A stretch of DNA of 64,000 bases from contig CM055106.1 in assembly GCA_029204225.1 (NCBI GenBank), forward strand, positions 11,204,539 through 11,268,538, given 5' to 3'. Positions 52,560-63,479 of the stretch are shown piece after piece. Every line of letters begins with the position of its first letter. The stretch's first letter is position 1. The translations under genes and the position numbers were made by a program. The DNA comes from Diphasiastrum complanatum. Its lineage: Eukaryota > Streptophyta > Lycopodiopsida > Lycopodiales > Lycopodiaceae. Under the pieces are notes generated by a model. The model made no database searches. It worked only from the letters and a program-made list of their open reading frames with translations, and was not told where the DNA came from.

Positions 52560-53399
52560 CTTAATAATTGATAAATTGATCTAGTAGAAAACCAAATTGT
52601 TATATATCTTGCAAGCTATTAAAACTCATCTTCTCCTCTACTCTCCTAAATGCTATATTAATCTACCTCCATTCATGTTGCTGTATTTTACTTGTGTTGT
52701 CGCACAGACTGCATATTTACATGTACAATAAGACAAGTGAATAAAACACGACTGTCTACATAAATACAAGTAAATTTCCATAGGCGAAAATGGCGAAAAA
52801 GATGACACTGTGTTTTTACACATGATTTGTGACAGGCAAAAAAGACGACATGGCCCTACAAATATTAAAAGTGCCCTTATAGAAAAGCGAAGGCACCCTG
52901 TAAATCAATTTTAAGGCATTTTTTAGAGTGTCGCATTTTTTGCATTTTCATCAACGTTAATTTCAGCGAAAGTTGACGTCGCGACCTTCTCACGCTCATC
53001 CCATGCACTGTGCAATCAGATTTGACAACGACAACAACCACCCATGATCTCCCACAGACAGCACATCCACTTTTGTATTTTTTGCATCTGCACACCTGTA
53101 AAAAAATTATGTATATATTGAATACCATCTGCGTATTCAGCATGTGAAACACAGCATGTCAACATTAGAATAGAAGAGAGAGAACGAAACATTACTGATA
53201 ATTAGAGACAGACATTGTAGATGCTTTCATGCATCAATTCTTTTCTTCGAGATGTATTGTCAATAATAGGTTATCACCTTTATAGTGTGATTAGCTTTGT
53301 GAAGCACGCGGTTATGTCCGCTATTGTTTTGTGCTCACCTACATTATTGACCTGTATATTTTGTTATACTTAATCTGATTACAGCTCTGTTTGTTCTGC
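52560..53399. other. Unassigned stretch with LTR-type motifs
   Basis: No gene supported. 52790-52945 carries, on the minus strand, the words GGGTGCCTTCGC and AAAAAATGCGACACTC, akin to the ACACCTTCG/TCGCATTTTT words of the LTRs at 2369, 12064 and 58003. 53240-53400 may be the start of the LTR ending at 53970. Confidence 0.3.
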
Positions 53400-53970
53400 A
53401 TTTAGATTTGTGTCAATATTGCAATGCTTTTCTACATTCTGTCTGACTCTCTTATTACTTAATCTGGTAATCTGCTCTTCGCGAATTATTATTAGTCTAG
53501 CTTTTCACAACTAATATTTAGTCTTGTCTTTCGCGACTAATTCGCGACTGATTATCAGTCTAGCTCTTCGTGAATAATTCGTGACCAATAATTTGTCTAG
53601 CTGTTCGCAACAAATTATCTTTCTGATGTTTTTGATGTTTAATGTTTGGCTACGTAATCAGATCGAATTTGTCTAGCTGTTCGCGACAAATTATCTTTCT
53701 GATGTTTTTGATGTTTAATGTTTGGCTACGTAATCAGATCGAACGTGATTTCTATCACTAACAATCTATTCGAGTCTGATAGGCATAGTCATGCTTGAGA
53801 AAAGAGTGAGATAACTTATTCCGCTGCGCACGAACATTTTCCATTCGAGTTCATTTCTTTTTTGAGTTTCAAGTTTGCTTCTTTTCGTGTTCGTTTCTTT
53901 TCGAGTTATCTTCGTTTCACACCCCTCTTTCCAACACTCGTCTTAGGGGCAATCCTTTAGGGTCCTTACA
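53400..53970 (+). repeat. 5' LTR (3' portion) of a copia-type element
   Basis: Ends GGGTCCTTACA at 53970 and is followed after one base by a perfect primer-binding site, so it is a 5' LTR on the plus strand. It contains imperfect repeats of TTAGTCTAGCT...TTCGCGACTAAT and an exact-length tandem duplication (53592-53667, 53668-53743). Its start is not certain. A minus-strand relative lies at 39165-39640. Confidence 0.75.
53592..53743. repeat. 76-bp tandem duplication within the LTR
   Basis: Two 76-bp units beginning TTTGTCTAGCTGTTCGC and ending CAGATCGAA, differing at one base (CAACA versus CGACA). The relative at 39165-39640 has one unit. Confidence 0.9.
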
Positions 53971-53971
53971 T

Positions 53972-53983
53972 TGGTATCAGAGC
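53972..53983 (+). other. Primer-binding site, initiator-Met tRNA
   Basis: TGGTATCAGAGC one base after the LTR end at 53970, the exact plant copia consensus. Confidence 0.88.
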
Positions 53984-56160
53984 CCGGCTAAGATGCGGTT
54001 TTGGATAGGATGGAGACAAGCCTACATCAATTTGGAAGTTGAAGCACTTGGATTTACATCCCGGAAGGAATGCTGTTTTTTCTCAAGGGAATTATGGAGT
54101 TGGATTCACAAATTCCAGATAAGTAACATACTTTTTTGAAATCATGGTAGAGTACACTTCTACATGGGTTTTTGGTAAGAATGCTGCGAATTTGTAGGAA
54201 TCTAGATGCAATTTCATAATTTCTTGGAGAAGTTTTCAAATGGTATTGAGTGATCTGCAATGGCTGATTTAGTTACTTATTTCATTGCTGGTTTTTGCTC
54301 AGCTAAAGTTGTGAATAGCATGCATCAGCTCACAATGTTCTGAATCTGCTTGTTTTGTTCAAGTTCATAGATAATTGATTGTAAATCAATATGTCCAGGT
54401 TGTATGGACTGTTAGGAACATAAGAGCATGATTCCAGTTATAACATGTTGAGAATTAGGATTCTTGTTCCAAATTCTCCTGTAAAATGCATGTTAGAAAT
54501 ATAAGGTAGAGTTGCAGTTGCTTATACTTTAATTTGAGTGGAAAGATAAGCTATGAATGTAAGTAGAGACCAACCCCCTCCCTAGAAGTGCTGTTCCCTG
54601 CAAGATCTTGATCTCCTCTCTATTTCTGTAAACCTAAAAATTTACAAGACTCTTAAAAAATTTACAAGATTAAGAGTCTGTGTAAGAGTAGAGATTATAA
54701 GAGATATGTAACCTGGCATGCAAACCTTCTTTTTGACTTTTGTATGAGTTCTTGAAACTCTGTCGTATTCTGCTGAAACCCGTGAGGGTAGGTGGTTCAT
54801 GCTTGTTGCTGCTTTTGCTTTTTGCAGTTGTAACCTAAAGTTGGGTTGCTCCCAGAATAGATAGATAATGGAGAGCATATGCGCTGGTTATTGCTCAGAA
54901 AAACGAGAGTCAATATGATCTCTAGCAGTAGAGGCAGCGGTAGAAATAAGGGCATGACTTCTTTTCCTTTCTTGGAGCACAGAACCATGGCTATGGTAGT
55001 TCGATGTAGGCCAACATCGTCTCTTTCTTCCATTTTTACAGCTGTAGGGGATGAAAGTGAGGCTGCAAACGATGTGGGAAGCTCGATTGGAACAACAAAG
55101 CAGAGCATTGGTCCATTATCCAATGAAGTTTAGAGTTGAAGAAGTTGCTAATCGGATGGTTTTTTCATTAATGGTGGATGGAAAATCAGTTCCATCTGTG
55201 TCAGCTGTGTGTTATGCCGTGAGGAAGGGGGGCGCGCGATCCAGTCTCCTGATTGCACCTATCCCTGACTGATCTCTCTCTCTTTCACGCACTCGATGGG
55301 GTCACGGTTGAGTTCTTTCTTGAACTAGTGTAATGGCGACCAATTCGAAGTTAGGACTTGGGAAACCCTAGTTGCATTTACATGGGAAACCCTTGTTGCA
55401 CGCTTTAGGCATGGTTGTTTAGATACCAAGTTCTTAATACTTAAGGACTTTTTGCATGCATGTGTATGGGTGTTAAGCTGAATTGTTGCATGGTAAGATA
55501 GGTAATTCAGTGAATTGCTATCTATGTGCATCGATGCTTATTACATGTCGGACGACCAAATGGGTTGTGAGATTTTGACGATTGTTAACTTTAAAGTTGG
55601 TTTAAAAATGGAATTGCTGAATCAACTCAGAAAATTAAAGTTACTAGCACCCAGCATTGAAATTTCGATTTCATGGTGCCTGGATCTCAAGATTTTCAAA
55701 CCTTGGCTTTATATATTGTTCCAGTTTTTTTTGGTTAGAAGTAATCAGGATTTTCTTTTTCCATGGACAATATGCGGCTTTTATCAACTTTGAATTTTGG
55801 CTTTCTGTAAGTAAGCCCAGATTTTGTGGAACTTGGGTACCATTGAATTCATGGTCAAGCATAACTAATCAGTTTGAATTTTTTCTAAACCGATCTTGAC
55901 GGAACAAAGAAAGTGGTACAGTTCTCAGGCATATACACGGTCTAGGAATCCAATTCCTTGGTACGATACTATTTAAACCAATTAACTCTGGAGTATTGGT
56001 ATTCCAATTGAATAGAGTTAAATTGTGTTTTGTTTTTCTCCCTTTCAAATCGGTGGAACACCGATCAGTCGGTTATTGTGGTTTTGATGATTTTTTTATC
56101 ATTAAAATTGAACGAACCAAGGCTTTTGGAATACTTGTTAAATAATAAATGGAATAAAGA
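53984..56160. other. Unassigned region downstream of the LTR and primer site
   Basis: No gag or pol is recognisable although a primer site precedes it, so this may be a non-autonomous element interior or later insertion. Short plus-strand frames at 54879-55133 and 55051-55272 (RVEEVANRMVFSLMVDGKSV) show no known domain. 55600-55870 contains repeats of GATTTCATGG/CAGATTTT-type words. Confidence 0.25.
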
Positions 56161-56169
56161 TCGTAGTAT

Positions 56170-57075
56170 TTGGAGGTAATTCTTTATTCGACAAACTTAT
56201 TTTTAGTTGAAGAAACTAAGCATGCACCTGGTAGTGAGCTTAAGATGCAGGACTTAGAAGTTCTTCACTATATTTTAGGCCTTGAAAAAGATTTTTGGAA
56301 AGGTCAAGCCTTTATAAGTCAAAGTAGATATGCAATTTCCATGCTCAAGAAATTCCAAATGAAAAACTTTGAAGGCATAGATACACCTATGGAGCACATT
56401 GTAAAAGTTCCTATGAAAGATGATGAAAAATCCTTCATGGACATCACTCTTTATAGGAGTCTTATTGGCTCACTTATATGGTTAACAGTGACTAGGTCTG
56501 ATCTAAGCTTTAGTGTTCATAAGCTAAGTCAGCACATGTAGGATCCAAAGTTATATCACTGGAAGTTGGCTAAAAGAATCTTGAGGTATATATCTTCTAC
56601 CTTAGATTATGGATTATTCTACAAGGGAGAAGATCTGACTTTGATTGCTTTTTCAAATTCAAATTTTGTAGGAGACAGGCTGGATAGAAAATTCACAAGT
56701 GCTTACACTATTTTTCTTGGAGGGAACTTGGTTTATTGGTTATCAAAGAAGCAAGCAACTATTTTCTTATCATCTTGTGAAGCTGAATACAAATCTCTTA
56801 CAACCACAACAAAGGAGGTTTTATGGATCAAAAGGCTACTTTTGGAGCTAAAGTGTTATGCAGATGAAGATCCTCCAATTATTAAGAATGATAACATTTC
56901 TGCTCAAGCTTTTGCAAATAATCCAGTATTCCATGCAAGGAGCAAACACATCGAGGTAGCTCATCATTTTGTAAGAGAAAAACTCATTGGGAGAGAGATC
57001 TCATTGGAGCACATTGAATCTTCAAATTGTGTTGCAGATCTTCTCACCAAGTCAATAATGTCTTTATCAAGATGA
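56170..57075 (+). pseudogene. Copia RT end and RNase H fragment
   Basis: The plus strand encodes MQDLEVLHYILGLEKDFWKG, FISQSRYAISMLKKFQMKNF, GIDTPMEHIVKVP, SLIGSLIWLTVTRSDLSFSV, a TAG, then HWKLAKRILRYISSTLDYGL, FSNSNFVGD, WLSKKQATIFLSSCEAEYKS and SKHIEVAHHFVREKL. In RNase H the two Asp of FSDSDF are both Asn (near 56656), so catalysis would be lost. YVDD lies outside the preserved part. It is followed by AAGGAGGAG and an LTR at 57138. Confidence 0.9.
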
Positions 57076-57137
57076 GGTCTAACCTTGGCCTCATTTCAAA
57101 GTCTATGTTGGATAGGAACATAAATTTTAAGGAGGAG

Positions 57138-57869
57138 TGTGAAGATTAGTAAAATATTATTTTCTTATCTCGAGTTCTGGGGTCATGTCCATGGTTATTT
57201 CCATTGTAATCTATGTTGTACATAAAAGGTATGTGAATTGAGCACATAACCTTCTAGAATAGGTCGAGTTTGACTTAGGTAGATTCAAATTTGATGACAT
57301 GCAAAAGTTTAGATAGCATGCAATGTCTTTCTGTATGCATGCAAGCCACATGCAGTCAGTGCATGCAACATGCAAAGTGGTTTCTGTGATCTACACATGT
57401 CTAGGCAGTTTTATGAGTTGACATGCAGTACATGCAATATCCATGCATGCAGTTACACATGTGGATCCTTAGTAGTTGAGTTAACTGAATTAAGTGGACT
57501 TTCCATGCAACTCCACTGTAGGAATTCGAGTCTCTTTCATGTAGGGAAATCTTGGCATGTTTTGCCATATTGTGAATAATGAGATTTTGGTGTTTTGGAC
57601 TCATTCTCTCTCTACTCGAGTGTTTCATCATTGATTTTCTCTCTCTACCCGAGAGTAGCCTATTTTTTCCATACTGAGCACTTAGAATTATTTCTGACAT
57701 TCAATTCTCATAGTAAGAAGTTAGATTTTTCAGTCAGATGTATGCCATTGTGCTCTTGCCATAGATTTTTCAAATGTTTTGTTCTCTGATCAATCTTGTG
57801 CAATCACAACACCTCAGTAAGATCCTGTAGGTGTGTGGTGAAGTTCACACATGCTAAAAACTTCAAACA
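57138..57869 (+). repeat. 3' LTR of the copia fragment, with CATGCA cluster
   Basis: Starts TGTGAAGATTAGT right after the polypurine run GGAGGAG and probably ends ACTTCAAACA at 57869, where another copia RNase H frame resumes. It contains eleven CATGCA hexamers between 57298 and 57509. The right boundary is inferred from the resuming frame; no partner LTR is in the window. Confidence 0.65.
57298..57509. promoter_or_regulatory. Cluster of eleven CATGCA (RY-type) boxes
   Basis: Hexamers start at 57298, 57317, 57338, 57349, 57362, 57369, 57422, 57431, 57442, 57446 and 57504. CATGCA(TG) is the RY element bound by B3-domain regulators such as ABI3/FUS3 in plants. The location in the upstream half of an LTR fits a U3 promoter region. 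Function is inferred. Confidence 0.5.
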
Positions 57870-57874
57870 TTGAT

Positions 57875-58001
57875 TTTCTACAAGACAAAATACATGGCAG
57901 CAGATTACTTCACAAAGGCTCTATCAAAGGAGCATCATCTCAGATTTAACGATATGTTAAAACTGAAGATCAGAGGTTTTCAGAATCAACATTAAGGGGG
58001 A
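57875..58001 (+). pseudogene. Copia RNase H C-terminal end
   Basis: Encodes KYMAADYFTKALSKEHHLRF and NDMLKL, the end of copia RNase H ('ADIFTKAL'), then a stop and AAGGGGGAA, a polypurine tract, before an LTR start TGTTAGATTTTAATAC. The upstream part was displaced by the element ending at 57869. Confidence 0.75.
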
Positions 58002-58438
58002 ATGTTAGATTTTAATACTCAGCCTTAACAATCGTTCAAGTAATGAGCATCCTGAAAATAGCCAAAGGCTAACTACATATTTCAGACCTTCGCATTTTTT
58101 GCAATCTTCGTTTTTGCCTTAAAACATTTTTAAGACACCTTCATCTTTTTCACCCTCTTCGTATTTTTCGCACCTTCGAAAAAATGCGACATAGTAACGA
58201 AAATGCCTTGACATCCGTTTTAGGCATACCTTCGGGATTTACATGATTTCTCTGTTCAAAGGCACCTTCGCAACAGTGGCAAACCGACGTCGCCAACTTA
58301 TTATCAACCCTAAAAACAGCTAGACAGCTAAATATCCCAAGGGCAGTTACCTACTTTGTACATATACAAAGACTAGCGTAAATAGCATTCAATGCTTGTA
58401 GGATATTTTTTACTTGTAAATATATATTACTAGTTGAA
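58002..58438 (+). repeat. 3' LTR of that copia element
   Basis: Begins TGTTAGATTTTAATACTC after the polypurine tract. It carries repeated CCTTCG and TCGCATTTTTT words shared with LTRs at 2369 and 12064. The right end is not certain; a minus-strand copia frame begins at 58439. Confidence 0.6.
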
Positions 58439-61400
58439 TCAAGCTAAGGGTATTATTATTATCAAAGTTTTTCTGTAGCCACCAATGTCTTGATCTCCAC
58501 CCCAATGCAAGTCACTAAAACCAACCAAATATGCATCATCACAAGCAGGAAAAACGAGTCCATAACTTCTTGTTCCTTGAAGATATCGAAAGATCCTCTT
58601 CAACGCTTTCCAATGTGATGTCATCGGGGCATTCATGAATTGACTCATGAGTGAGCCACTATAAGAAATATTCGGTCTTGAATTACATAGTATCAAATAA
58701 AGTAGTGTCAAATTACAATATAAAGTAGTGTCAAATGATTCTCCATCACCTTGACTACTTAATTTCAGACCTGTCTCCATAGGTGTAGTAATCGGCTTGC
58801 AATCTTCCATCTTGAACCGCTTCAAAATTTGCCCAATGTAGCATTCTTGAGAGATGAAAATTCCAGCCCCTTCTTGTACAAATTCAAGACCAAGATAAAA
58901 GTGCAATAGGCCTAAATCTGAGGTTTCAAAAACCATACCAAGATCAAGTATTACGGCATCAATCTACTGCTCATTACTTCCTGTAATAATAATATCATCA
59001 ACATAAAGCAAAATATTGATGATATAATCTGAAGTATGCTTGACATAAAGAGTAGACTCACTAGGACTATTAGTAAACCCTCGATCACAAAAGTAGGCAT
59101 GTATCTTTTGATACCACATCCTCGAAGCTTGCTTCAAGACAAACTTTATCTTCTTGGTCTTCAATCAAAAAACCACTAGGTTGTTGAAGGTACACTTCCT
59201 CATTGAGATCACCATTGAGGAATGTTGTCTTTATGTCAAGCTGCCGCAAACGCCAACCAAAGTGGGTAGCCAAAGAGGCTACTACCCTCACGGTAGTCAT
59301 CCGAGCAGTAGGAGAAAAAGTCTCCTCATAATCAATCCTCTTTTGCTGAGCATAGCCTTTGGCAACGAGCCTTGCCTTGTACCTTTCAATGGTACTATCT
59401 GCCTTATACTTGACTTTGTATACCCATTTAGAACCAATTGCCTTCTTCCCATGAGGAAGATCAAAAAGAACCCAAATCTGGTTCCTCATAAGTGAGTCGT
59501 ACTCATCTTGCATCGCATCCTCCCAACATTTCACTCCCTTGGCCTGCTCATAGAAAACAGGTTCTTCTGCAACATCTCCATGAGATGTAAGAGCAAAATC
59601 TGAAAAATCAGCATAGTCCATTGATTTTGTAGAGGCACGTGTCTTTCCATCATAAAATGAACTTACTTTGTTGTCCCGCAAAGTCGACAACAACCACCGT
59701 GGGACTGCTTTGGGCTATCCAACAACCATGTCTCTTCTTATAATTTGTTGTCCAAGATCCTCCGACACCGCACTTGGCTGTCCAAGATCTTCCAAAATTG
59801 GTCCTTGCTGTCCAACAGTTCCTGCAGGCTGATTATGAGCAACAATGGGCGGTTCTTGATGAACATTAGGCTCTAAACTTGATGAGGTGTTGGGCAGGTC
59901 AAAACTGGTTGATTGTTTTCCCCTTATCTCCAGCAATAGAAGATGGTACCAAATCTAGAAGGACTTCACCATTCACACTATGTGGGTTGTCCCCCTTCAA
60001 GATATGAGTTGGGGCCACATCCAATGAATTCTTTTCATCAAAATGCACATCATAACTAACAATAATCTTGTTAATGCTCAAATTGAACAGCTTATAGCCT
60101 TTGCTTTCACTATTATAGCCAACAAAAATGCATTTAACTCCTTTATCCTCAAGCTTTGTACGAAGTTTATCTTGAACAAAAGCATAAGCCGTACAACCAA
60201 AAATGCGAAAGTGAGAGATTGTAGTCCATAATGAATAAGCCAGCATGCAATGTTCCTAAAACAATAATCAAGAGTGATCTTTTAGGATCCTTGACAAGAC
60301 ACTTATCTTCTTTGAGCTCAATAACTCGTCCTTGCTCCAACATAGTTGAAACCGAAAGAAGATTCTTCTTGATTCGCGGAACATAAAGCACATTCTTAAT
60401 GTACTTTTCTTCAGCATTAGGCAAAATGATGGCTACAATTCCAATTCCATGAATAGAATAAGATGCTGTCAACAATCAGAAATGCAACATCAAGCATTCA
60501 CCATAAGTAGTCACCAAGTAAGGAGCCAAAAGACAAACACACAATATCACTCTATCACACTCTAATCATACTAAATATAAAATGTACATATAAACCCTGA
60601 ACCCTGATAGAGAGAGAAAACCTACGAGTAGACTAATAGACTAGCCTACGGCTAATTACAGCTGGTAACAACTGTCAAGATTAATGTACATCATAAACAG
60701 GAACAATGAAGTTTATCATTGATTTCTAACAGATGCATCATCCGCACATTGTACCTTACTTCCATTTTGCACTTTTGCTAATTTAGTGAATGCTTCTTTA
60801 CAAAAAGTCATATGACAAGTAGCACCACTATCAATCACCCATTCAATGGGCTGAAAATCAGCAACTTGCAAAACATAATCTGAATTTCTCATAGCTGTAG
60901 TAGTACTAGTAGAAGCAATATTAGACACAAAAGCATAGTCTTGGTTGAAGAGATAACCACTAGCTTCAAGCTCTTGCTCCAAAGTAGCAAGTGAAGCACT
61001 AGTATCAATTCCTTTACTCTCCCCTTTTTCAAGCTTCTTCTTACAATCCTTGATGAAGTGTCCATACCTTCTGCAATAATGGCACTTCCCTTTCTTCTTT
61101 TGAGTGTTGACATTTTGACCTACAACGGGCTTTTTCTCATCCTTGGAAGGAGGATTCCCCTTTCCTTTTGACTTTCCTTTGCCCTTGCCTTTCGTGGAGA
61201 AAGCTTGATCTTGTTGAGTGTCACCCACAGAGTTTTGTCTCGTTTGCTCCTCTTGAAAAAGCAGCCCAACAAGTTCATGAAAGGAGATTTGTTGTCCCCT
61301 AAGAGAGATACTCAAAGATGAAACAAATGGAAGATAAGATGAAGGTAATGAGTTGAGAGTAATGGAAACAAATTGAGCATCCTGAATTATCTCATCAATA

Positions 61401-61872
61401 TTGAGAAGCTCCTCACAAAGATCCTTGATCTTCATCAAGTGATTGGTCACTTGATCCCCTTCTTGCATCTTCAACAAAGAAAGCCGATTTCTAAGATACA
61501 CCACTCTTGCTAGATTTTTGATTCTATACATAGTATAAAGTGTATCCCACGCACTTTTAGATGTCTTACAAGACCTAATATGAGGTAAGATAGATCTTTT
61601 CACAGCAAGAGCAACCATAGAATGTGCTTGTGCATCCCTTCTATCCCACTTCTTTTGTTCTTCCGAAGATGTAGAAGATGATGTTGATGATGATGATCCA
61701 TGAGGTGTAGGAGGTGCCAAAGACGGAGGCTTTCCTCATCACCATTCACCAAATACCACAGCCCTTTCACTATGAGAAGATTCTTCATCATGTAACTCCA
61801 CAAGGAGTAGTTTGTGCCATCCAACCGATCTTCACTAAACAAAGAACCGATGGCTTCCGATTCTTTAGCCAT
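58439..61872 (-). pseudogene. Decayed copia Gag-Pol, integrase core deleted, RNase H truncated
   Basis: Minus strand from the ATG at 61872: MAKESEAIGSLFSEDRLDGT, NYSLWSYMMKNLLIVKGLWY, a frameshift near 61725, Gag (AWDTLYTMYRIKNLARVVYL), zinc knuckle CHYCRRYGHFIKDC near 61060, and protease WVIDSGATCHM near 60840. A solo LTR (60467-60731) interrupts the next part. Then NVLYVPRIKKNLLSVSTM and, directly joined, the integrase end FRIFGCTAYAFVQDKLRTKL, so the D-D-E core is deleted near 60250. RT follows (MQDEYDSLMRNQIWVLFDLP, GKKAIGSKWVYKVKYKADST) with a frameshift near 59150 and LLYVDDIIITGSNEQ intact, and RNase H starts at GFSDLHWGGD before the sequence ends at 58439. No LTRs are assigned. Inactive. 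Confidence 0.9.
60467..60731 (-). mobile_element. Solo LTR (265 bp) inserted in the copia element
   Basis: A TG...CA block (TGTCAACAATCAG to TTTCTAACA) with a perfect target duplication GATGC (60462-60466 and 60732-60736) and no coding sequence. On the minus strand it starts TGTTAGAAATCAATG and has a TATA-like stretch, so minus is the likely orientation. It is best explained by LTR-LTR recombination of a retrotransposon, or by a short non-autonomous element. Confidence 0.85.
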
Positions 61873-62550
61873 TACCTCCAACAAAATTTCAGCTTGTAGT
61901 AGATAGGAAAGAGAGCCTTTCCACAACCAAATCTACTCAAAAATTTGCAACAAACACAGAGCTGAAAGTAGGAGCACAAGATGTCTTTCAATCTGCAACC
62001 AAAGTGCCCAAAAGATAATGGAAAGATGGCTGTCTTTCTGCACAAAAAAAACAGCTTCTTGAAAATTAGGTTAGCTTTGATTGAAGCCTACACCGAAACA
62101 TAATTAGGAAGCCAAATAGTGTGATCAACACACACTCCAATAGGGCTGTTGAAAGCACCCTACTAGTTGAGAATCTGCAAATTTCCAGCCACAAGTTGAC
62201 CTAACCCTGAATAGGGTTTGTTGAATTTTGGGCGCCCTGCTACACAAATGCAAACCTGAAAACAAAAACAACAAGATAAGAAGGCACCACAACCAAAAAT
62301 TAGTAGCAGATTTTTGGGCGCCCTCCTCCAAACAAAACTTACTGAAAACTGGTTGCATAAAAATCAGATTTGAGATTCTAATTTTTAGGTGCCAAAAATT
62401 GCTCCTCCAAGATCTCTGATGGCTGCCCTCCTTCAACCTGAAAAGAGACAAAAAAGTGATCAAAACTGCACTTGAATTGCCTTCCAAAAGACAATACTAT
62501 GGACTAGGTAGCGGGCTTAGAGTTGATAAATAGTATATTCCGCTATACAA
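61873..62550. other. Upstream of the decayed copia, no LTR assigned
   Basis: No coding sequence recognised. GGGCGCCCTGC and TTTTTGGGCGCCCTCC (62231, 62311) are near-repeats around 80 bp apart. Confidence 0.3.
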
Positions 62551-62560
62551 ACCAAACAAA

Positions 62561-62972
62561 GTGGTATAAGAGCCATAGGTCCAACCTGTTACAATATTCA
62601 CGACTATTTTAAATTTCTTAGATCATTCATTATGGAAGGGACATCTTCAGAGATCCGCTTGATCCATAAGTTCAACGGTGACGATTTCCCCGTGGAAAGT
62701 TCAAAATGAAGATGATACTCATTGAGAAAGAACTTTGGGGATACGCCAACGGTTCAATAGCCAGATCGGCTGAACCTAACATATTCACTAGTATTATGTT
62801 CATCAAGAACAAGTCTGAGGCATTCAATTGTTTCAAAAAATTCAAGTAGTTTGCTGAGACACAGACTGGTCAAAAACTCAAGACCCTGTGCACAGATAGT
62901 GGGCCAGAGTATCTGTCACACGAAATGTCCAACTACTTATCATCATGTGACATTCATCATCAGTTTATATGA
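62561..62972 (+). pseudogene. Copia deletion derivative: primer site, Gag start fused to integrase
   Basis: TGGTATAAGAGCC at 62561 is a slightly altered initiator-Met primer site. From 62632 the plus strand encodes MEGTSSEIRLIHKFNGDDFP and, after a shift, KFKMKMILIEKELWGYANGS, the Gag N-terminus. About 30 codons later the frame is already integrase: FIKNKSEAFNCFKKFK, a TAG, LKTLCTDSGPEYLSHEMSNY, with the second catalytic Asp in TDSG. So the rest of Gag, protease and the first integrase part are deleted. Nothing follows; an LTR in the opposite orientation starts nearby. Confidence 0.75.
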
Positions 62973-62974
62973 GT

Positions 62975-63479
62975 CCACACATGTGAACAAAAGCCTTCTA
63001 TACGGCCTTTAGAAAGAGAATGAAGTAGAAATCAACTTGGTTGCATTTGGATCACAAAATCACAATGTACATAGTGGAGTAGTTGCCAATGAGCTCCAAA
63101 TATAATCCATGTTCTCACTATGGAGAGATGGAATACATAGCAAAAGTGACCTCCTTTGTAAAATTTGATGAATTTCCAGCATGTAATAAGGAAGTTAACT
63201 TGGCTTTATTGCCCTAATTTGCAACCCTAGCCTCTTTCCTAGAGTCATGCCAAGTAGGTGGCTAGTTGGTCAATTTTCACCTTAAATCTAGGATGTATGT
63301 TCTATAAAGTATAAATCACTACCAAATTGACTTGACCAACTCATTAGAATTGATCTAACCTATACTAGGGTAGGTTTCCCATGTGTCTCCATGGCCTCAC
63401 ACATGTGGGAACCACTTATGCACATAATTCACATTATTCTACATGGTTTTTGATCAAGCTAGATTTACCAATTTTTGGC
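62975..63479 (-). repeat. 3' LTR of a minus-strand copia element (left edge uncertain)
   Basis: The plus-strand end ACCAATTTTTGGCA is followed by ATTCCTCCTCAAATTTAGC, the complement of a polypurine tract and the layout seen at the other copia elements. It contains near-palindromes of the CACACGTGTG type (CACATGTG at 62979, CACACATGTGGGAAC near 63402). Confidence 0.5.
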
